DNA of 64,000 nucleotides from Rhizophagus irregularis (taxonomy: Eukaryota > Glomeromycota > Glomeromycetes > Glomerales > Glomeraceae): contig NC_089448.1 of the NCBI RefSeq assembly GCF_026210795.1, positions 744,001 to 808,000 of the forward strand. Direction: 5' to 3'. A program made the position numbers and the translations under genes. Below the pieces are notes generated by a model. The model did not search any database. It had not been told where the DNA came from and was given only the letters and a program-made list of their open reading frames with translations. Positions 59,281 through 64,000 of the stretch are shown here, piece after piece. Numbering within the stretch: position 1 is the first letter of the stretch; every line of letters begins with the position of its first letter.

Positions 59281-60441
59281 AAAACTAATTACTTTTCTGG
59301 TTTAAATCCTGTAGTAGTGAAAGTGCTAGTCAGTCTGCATTACAGATATAGTGATGAAATGCCAATCGTATTCATGCTCCATTCAGGAAACTTATCAAAT
59401 ATAACCCAACATTTTTCTCAAAGAATAAATATATTCATATGACTAAAAAATTATATGAAGATGGGAAATTCAGACCTGGAAGGCGTACATTTTATATTTA
59501 TTGTACTGAATGTAATTCCTTAGTATTTATCTGTGATAATACTGAGAAATGCACAGATAAGCATCTGAACAGATGCATTACTAAAATAGAGGAAAGGCGT
59601 GTTGCATATTATAGATCTGTATTATGGAAATGAAAAAGTAAAAAAATGCTTAGTAATGATGAGATTGATGAAATTTATAGTAATATTTATTTTAAATACA
59701 GAAAAAGCTCTGAATTTATTATTCTCGTTATCTCGTACTTCAAAAGAAATTAAGAAAAGTGTTGCATATCATTTAATTGATAGTGCAAAAGTTATCTGAT
59801 GGGCTTGGAGAACTTTCAAGTTGAGATCTGAAACATGGGCGAAACAAGTTTGGAATATGATAAGAAATGATAGTTCTTTTGATAGGAAGAAATACTTAGG
59901 TATACTTTCAACTTGTAAAAGGAAAATAAATCCTCAGACTCAAAAAAATATGATTTGCATACCGATGAATATGCCGATTGCATTAAAAAAGCATATAATG
60001 AAAATATTGCTCAAAAATATATTAAAGAATATCTAGCCAAATGGGTCACAAGAAATATAATTATTATTATTCTAGTAATTGGGCAGAAACAAAGAAATAC
60101 CAGTTATATAATCATCTAAATACTGTAGTATATACAGTTACTTTTATAAAATTGCATTAGCAAGGCTATAGAATCGTTACTTATGGACATTTTAAAATGT
60201 TTAGGCAGTTTAGCAAATTCTGAATATCACTGTATTAGCAAAGTAAATAATAATATTGCTGTAGTTAAAAGTTTAGAATATGCATAATATATGTGTAAAA
60301 AAGCAAGTAAACAATATCCATGTGATTCGCTAGAAATTGACTATTTTAAATCTTGCTATATTAGTACTATCAATAGAGATTTAACTATTATAGATTTCTT
60401 AGATATTAACAATAATGTTGAATATATGCAACAAGTTTTCT
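59281..60441 (+). pseudogene. Decayed gene with Cys-rich segment, family not recognised
   Basis: Plus-strand coding-like pieces in changing frames: 'MVKTNYFSGLNPVVVKVL' from 59276, then 59439-59630 with a zinc-binding-like 'YCTECNSLVFICDNTEKC' segment, then 'MLSNDEIDEIYSNIYFKY' near 59650, 'RSETWAKQVWNMIRND' at 59821, 'NENIAQKYIKEYLAKW' near 60000, and 'YISTINRDLTIIDFLD' before the stop at 60441. At least four frame changes and one internal stop (near 60285) interrupt it. The pieces are co-linear and about 385 codons in sum, so this was one gene. I do not recognise it; it could derive from a transposon. Confidence 0.45.
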
Positions 60442-62197
60442 GAGCCATAAATTATTTATAAAAATAATACAGTATATCATATATTCAGTATTTAATATAA
60501 TTATTATAATAATACAATAAATCGATTTATTTTTTACTTTGCTTCACCACAAATGCATGTAGGAGAACAGCATCCTATTCTGTCTATATGCAACATAAAT
60601 TAGCATGTTTTTGATCCTCATTAAAGTATATATGATAATAGTAATACACTGCAAATCATCTGTATGAGTATAACTATCGCTTGTGTGACAAATTAATTTT
60701 ACACATAAGAAATTGATTCCCAAAATATTTCAAATTTTTTTTCTTACAATGTTAAGCAGAATAATATTTATTGATATATGTATTTACTCTAGAGGGATAA
60801 GCTTTCTGATACCACTGATTTTGAGCAGAATATTTATATAATGTTGCCGGGTCTTAGTATTAACTATTAAGTGATTAGGATGTCAGGCAAGTGAAAAAAA
60901 GTCTGTATATGCATTGTCCCAATACCATTCTAAATGTTAAGATCTTTAATACACATTCTGCATGCCCTTCTTTTTGAACACAAACTTTTAGCATAAGAGT
61001 TTATTACATTGTAATAACCGAAAATATAATGAAATAAAATAAGGATAAATAATTAGCTGATGGATAAATAATTAACCGATGGGTAAATAATTAGCCAATA
61101 AAATTATATTTATAGTTTAGTTTAGTGTAACGAGATAGTCATATGATAATAGATCTTCAAATTTTATTAGAAAAAATAGAAGTATTAGAAATATTTTTTC
61201 TTAAAATGTATAAATACAAGTGGATTTCGATAGAAATTCAGTAGTTCAATTTTTGGAAAATAAAAATTTTAGTTCGTCCTTAATAATAAACTAACACATT
61301 CTTTTAGCCTTTTTCTTATGAGTAAAAAGTGCCACATTAATTATTTTTAATTAATGGTTTATTAATGTTTTGTAACTAATTTTTTTATTTTATTTTAAAC
61401 CAAGCATAGATATTATACGAACTCAGCATATCGGTGGCAACATACGATATTTTATTTTAATATCCTATGGGCGGCGTGTCACATTTTTGGTGCATGCTCA
61501 CGAGAAAGAAAAAGATTGTTGTCTTCATACAAAATCTAAATGAGAAATAAAAGAAAAGTATATGAGAAAATGAAAGAAAAATTTGTGAAATTAATAAGAA
61601 ATAGATGATATGAGAAATCATCAAAGAAGTAAGGGAGCTTACATATATTACGTAATTATGAATTACTATATAGTCGAACCCCCTCCCCCCCCTAGTGAGA
61701 TTATGATATCACGTGAACGTAATTGATAATATTCTTTTGGCTGAAATCTGTTTATAAACAAATATCATATATAGATTAGTATAACCTGTCACACAATAAA
61801 ATCACATTGTCATCCGTTAAAAATACTACAACTTTTTCCCATCAATCTAATTTTCAATAAAAAAAAAGAAAAAAATGAAATTTCTTTTTTGACACACCAC
61901 CTAAAATTTTCGGTGTTTTTTTTTCTATTTAACATAAATTTTGAAACACTCTCTTGCCAATGTTATGTTTGCACACACCATATTATGAAGAAAATAAATT
62001 AAGAAAGGAATTTTACGATTTTACGAATACAGTAAATAAATTTATTATCAATAAATCAATAAATCAGATCAATTTGAAAAAAAATTTTCGCAACTATGTA
62101 CATGTGATTCTTCAACGTGATCTGTAATATCTAATATCGCGTAATAATGATCTGATCGCGTCGCCACTTTGATTTCTTTATCCGAAACTTCTTTAAC
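60442..62197. other. Gene-free region upstream of the DDE gene
   Basis: AT-rich. Notable words: a triple 'AAATAATTAGC(T/C)'-like repeat at 61046-61100, and a C-tract 'ACCCCCTCCCCCCCC' at 61679-61693. No gene or RNA supported. Terminal repeats of the downstream element were not identified. Confidence 0.45.
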
Positions 62198-64000
62198 ATG
62201 CAGACCTTCCTAACTACACCAAAATATAATAAGTTTTACATTTATAAAACTCCTACAAATCAACACCAAAGATTCTGTAACGCTTTTGGATATTATCAAA
62301 TGGTGAATGCAAGAAACCCAGCGTATCCAAAAATAAGTCTGTGTACAGAATGTACTAATGCATGGAAAGAAATTAGGTGTAAACCTCAAGATGAAATTGA
62401 AAGTAAAATCTGGGAATATCTGACAACTCCTGTTCCAATCCAAGGTTTTCTGCAAACTAACAGTTCGAGACCTGTTGGCCCATCACAAAGATCAAAATCC
62501 ATCGAGTCCCAGACCTCTCAAAAACCAATAGAGGAGACTATCATTGCTGATGTTAATCTACCTCCAAATGCTTCTGCACAGAAAAAAGCCGTAGAAACTA
62601 TTAATGCAACTAACATGAAACTTGCAGAACTTCAACGAATATACAATTCAACTAGTGATCCAGAAATTTGGTGTAATTTAATGGAGCGCATAACAAACCT
62701 TAAGGAAATTTTATGCAACGAAAATAATAAGGTTAAAAAACTGAAGCGCCAAGCAAGCTACCAACGTAAATGCAGAGAAAAAAAAATGAAACACCTACAT
62801 GAACATCAAGAAGTAATGATGTATGAGTCTCCTGGTCGCCCAACTCTTTTGGTCCAATATCCCGATTTACATGAACATATACATGAATGTATCGAGTTTG
62901 GAGCTGCAGATAAAAAAAGAAGGAAGGAAGTCATTAAAGTCAGAACCATCCGCCACCTCCAAGAAGAACTCAATTCAAAATATAATGAATACCTTTCTCG
63001 TACCACCCTCAGCAATTACCTGCTACCATCTCGATCAAATTCTATAGCAGCAAGAGCTCATCACCACCCTGCTAACATTGCAATTGCCTCCGTTTCTAGA
63101 GATGAAAAAAAAGAACATTCTGATGAGCATTATTGTCTTGCTTCCGTTAAAGGAGCAAAACAATTTGCAGCTTTATTTCCAACTCATTCCGTTATCATTT
63201 CACAAGATGACAAAGCCAAGGTTCCTCTCGGTATCCCTGCAGTTGGAAGAACTTTCAAAACAATGCAAAGTTTTCGAGAACTAATTAGACTACCTGATCA
63301 TGATTTTCCAATTGGAATGCAGCAAAAACTTATTCCGTCCGTCTATTTACTCATTAACCCAAGTGATACAAATGATACTTTTCGTAATGGTCAACTTTCA
63401 ATTTTTGTACGTCCGCAATACCAAATTGGTACAAGCTCAACTTCTCACATGAGCGACCTGAATTCTCTGGTACAAGATAGCCGTTTTGACGAAATACTAA
63501 AAGTTAATGAGCAGATCAAACCCATTTGGATTCTTTTAGTTGATGGAGGTCCAGATGAAAATCCTCGCCACATGAAAAATATCATTCAATATTGCAGAAT
63601 GTTCCGTGCTTTTGACATTGATTATCTTTCTGTTCGAACACATGCACCTGGTCAATCAGCATACAACCCTGTTGAGCGTAGTATGGCAACACTTTCTCAA
63701 AAACTAGCTGGCATAACATTACCGATTGATAAATATGGCTCTCACCTCAATTCTCAAGGTAAAGTAGTTGATTCAGAGCTTGCAATGAAGAATATGCGTT
63801 ATGCTGGCGAAACTTTGTGCACTCTTTGGGAACGTGATCCTATCTTCGGAAGACCGGTAACAACACAATATATTGATCAAAGAAGCCTTCCATTTGACGA
63901 TATTATGTTTCCTGGATGTGATAAAGAAAATACCGATGAATCTGTACCTTGGCAATGGATAGAAAATCACACTAAAATATGCCAATACTCACTTGACATT
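62198..64000 (+). CDS. DDE-type transposase-like protein (3' end outside window)
   Basis: The frame is open from ATG 62198 (in-frame TGA upstream) to the right edge, 601 codons without intron or stop. Residues about 27-56 have Cys pairs ('RFCNAFG', 'LCTECTNAW') that may bind zinc. About 150-215 is a basic coiled coil ('KLKRQASYQRKCREKKMK'). The probable catalytic core is 'SQDDKAKVPLGIPAVG' (D337/D338), 'LLVDGGPDENPRH' (D449) and 'SAYNPVERSMATLS' (E493), giving a DDE triad with a D-to-E gap of about 43. The blocks recall the DDE domains of eukaryotic cut-and-paste transposases; I cannot place it in a superfamily. Base composition is clearly less AT-rich than the flanks, with more C-ending codons, suggesting a recent or transferred element. 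It appears intact as far as seen. Confidence 0.7.
   Translation, partial: MQTFLTTPKYNKFYIYKTPTNQHQRFCNAFGYYQMVNARNPAYPKISLCTECTNAWKEIRCKPQDEIESKIWEYLTTPVPIQGFLQTNSSRPVGPSQRSKSIESQTSQKPIEETIIADVNLPPNASAQKKAVETINATNMKLAELQRIYNSTSDPEIWCNLMERITNLKEILCNENNKVKKLKRQASYQRKCREKKMKHLHEHQEVMMYESPGRPTLLVQYPDLHEHIHECIEFGAADKKRRKEVIKVRTIRHLQEELNSKYNEYLSRTTLSNYLLPSRSNSIAARAHHHPANIAIASVSRDEKKEHSDEHYCLASVKGAKQFAALFPTHSVIISQDDKAKVPLGIPAVGRTFKTMQSFRELIRLPDHDFPIGMQQKLIPSVYLLINPSDTNDTFRNGQLSIFVRPQYQIGTSSTSHMSDLNSLVQDSRFDEILKVNEQIKPIWILLVDGGPDENPRHMKNIIQYCRMFRAFDIDYLSVRTHAPGQSAYNPVERSMATLSQKLAGITLPIDKYGSHLNSQGKVVDSELAMKNMRYAGETLCTLWERDPIFGRPVTTQYIDQRSLPFDDIMFPGCDKENTDESVPWQWIENHTKICQYSLDI

Overview
This looks like a piece of a strongly AT-rich eukaryotic genome, and the gene content points to an arbuscular mycorrhizal fungus (Glomeromycotina, Rhizophagus-like). 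The reasons are: short GT-AG introns in nearly every gene; a Crinkler (CRN) gene; an AIG1/GIMAP-type GTPase; an ion-channel gene with a soluble beta-rich N-terminus; relics of a Myb/SANT-like, a Sel1-repeat and a protein-kinase gene; and a large load of decayed transposons. The species assignment is inference. No tRNA, rRNA or CRISPR array could be supported.

Layout. 1-609: 5' part of a leucine-rich-repeat (RNI/RanGAP-like) gene, minus strand. 0.87-1.9 kb: duplicated debris and a relic of a Tnp2-type transposon. 2.28-8.48 kb: four minus-strand genes in a row (an unrecognised 492-aa protein, two tiny bZIP-like proteins, and a 223-aa protein with a 13-residue tandem repeat). 9.39-13.0 kb: a Tnp2/CACTA-like transposase with conserved exon structure but three homopolymer frameshifts. 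13-20.9 kb: repeats, including a 167-bp minisatellite, a 12-bp satellite and a 300-bp foldback element. 20.9-24.8 kb: a complete seven-exon ion-channel gene, the best gene of the window. 25-34 kb: kinase relic, a TIR element and a broken Myb/SANT-like gene. 34.2-35.3 kb: a two-exon zf-GRF/coiled-coil gene. 38.4-40.4 kb: a tandem array that looks like repeatedly duplicated exon plus intron. 43-48 kb: Sel1-repeat and hAT-like relics. 50.7-52.2 kb: an intact AIG1-like GTPase. 55.5-58.1 kb: a CRN gene broken by several frameshifts. 58.55 kb: a compact MITE. 59.3-60.4 kb: a decayed unrecognised gene. 62.2-64.0 kb: an open, higher-GC DDE-type transposase-like gene running off the right edge.

The genes do not form a pathway. 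The picture is an accessory, repeat-rich compartment in which a few intact genes (492-aa unknown, bZIP-like pair, repeat protein, channel, GRF protein, GTPase, DDE transposase) sit among pseudogenes. Exon boundaries were set by hand from GT-AG sites and reading phase; each multi-exon gene called intact here closes without an internal stop.
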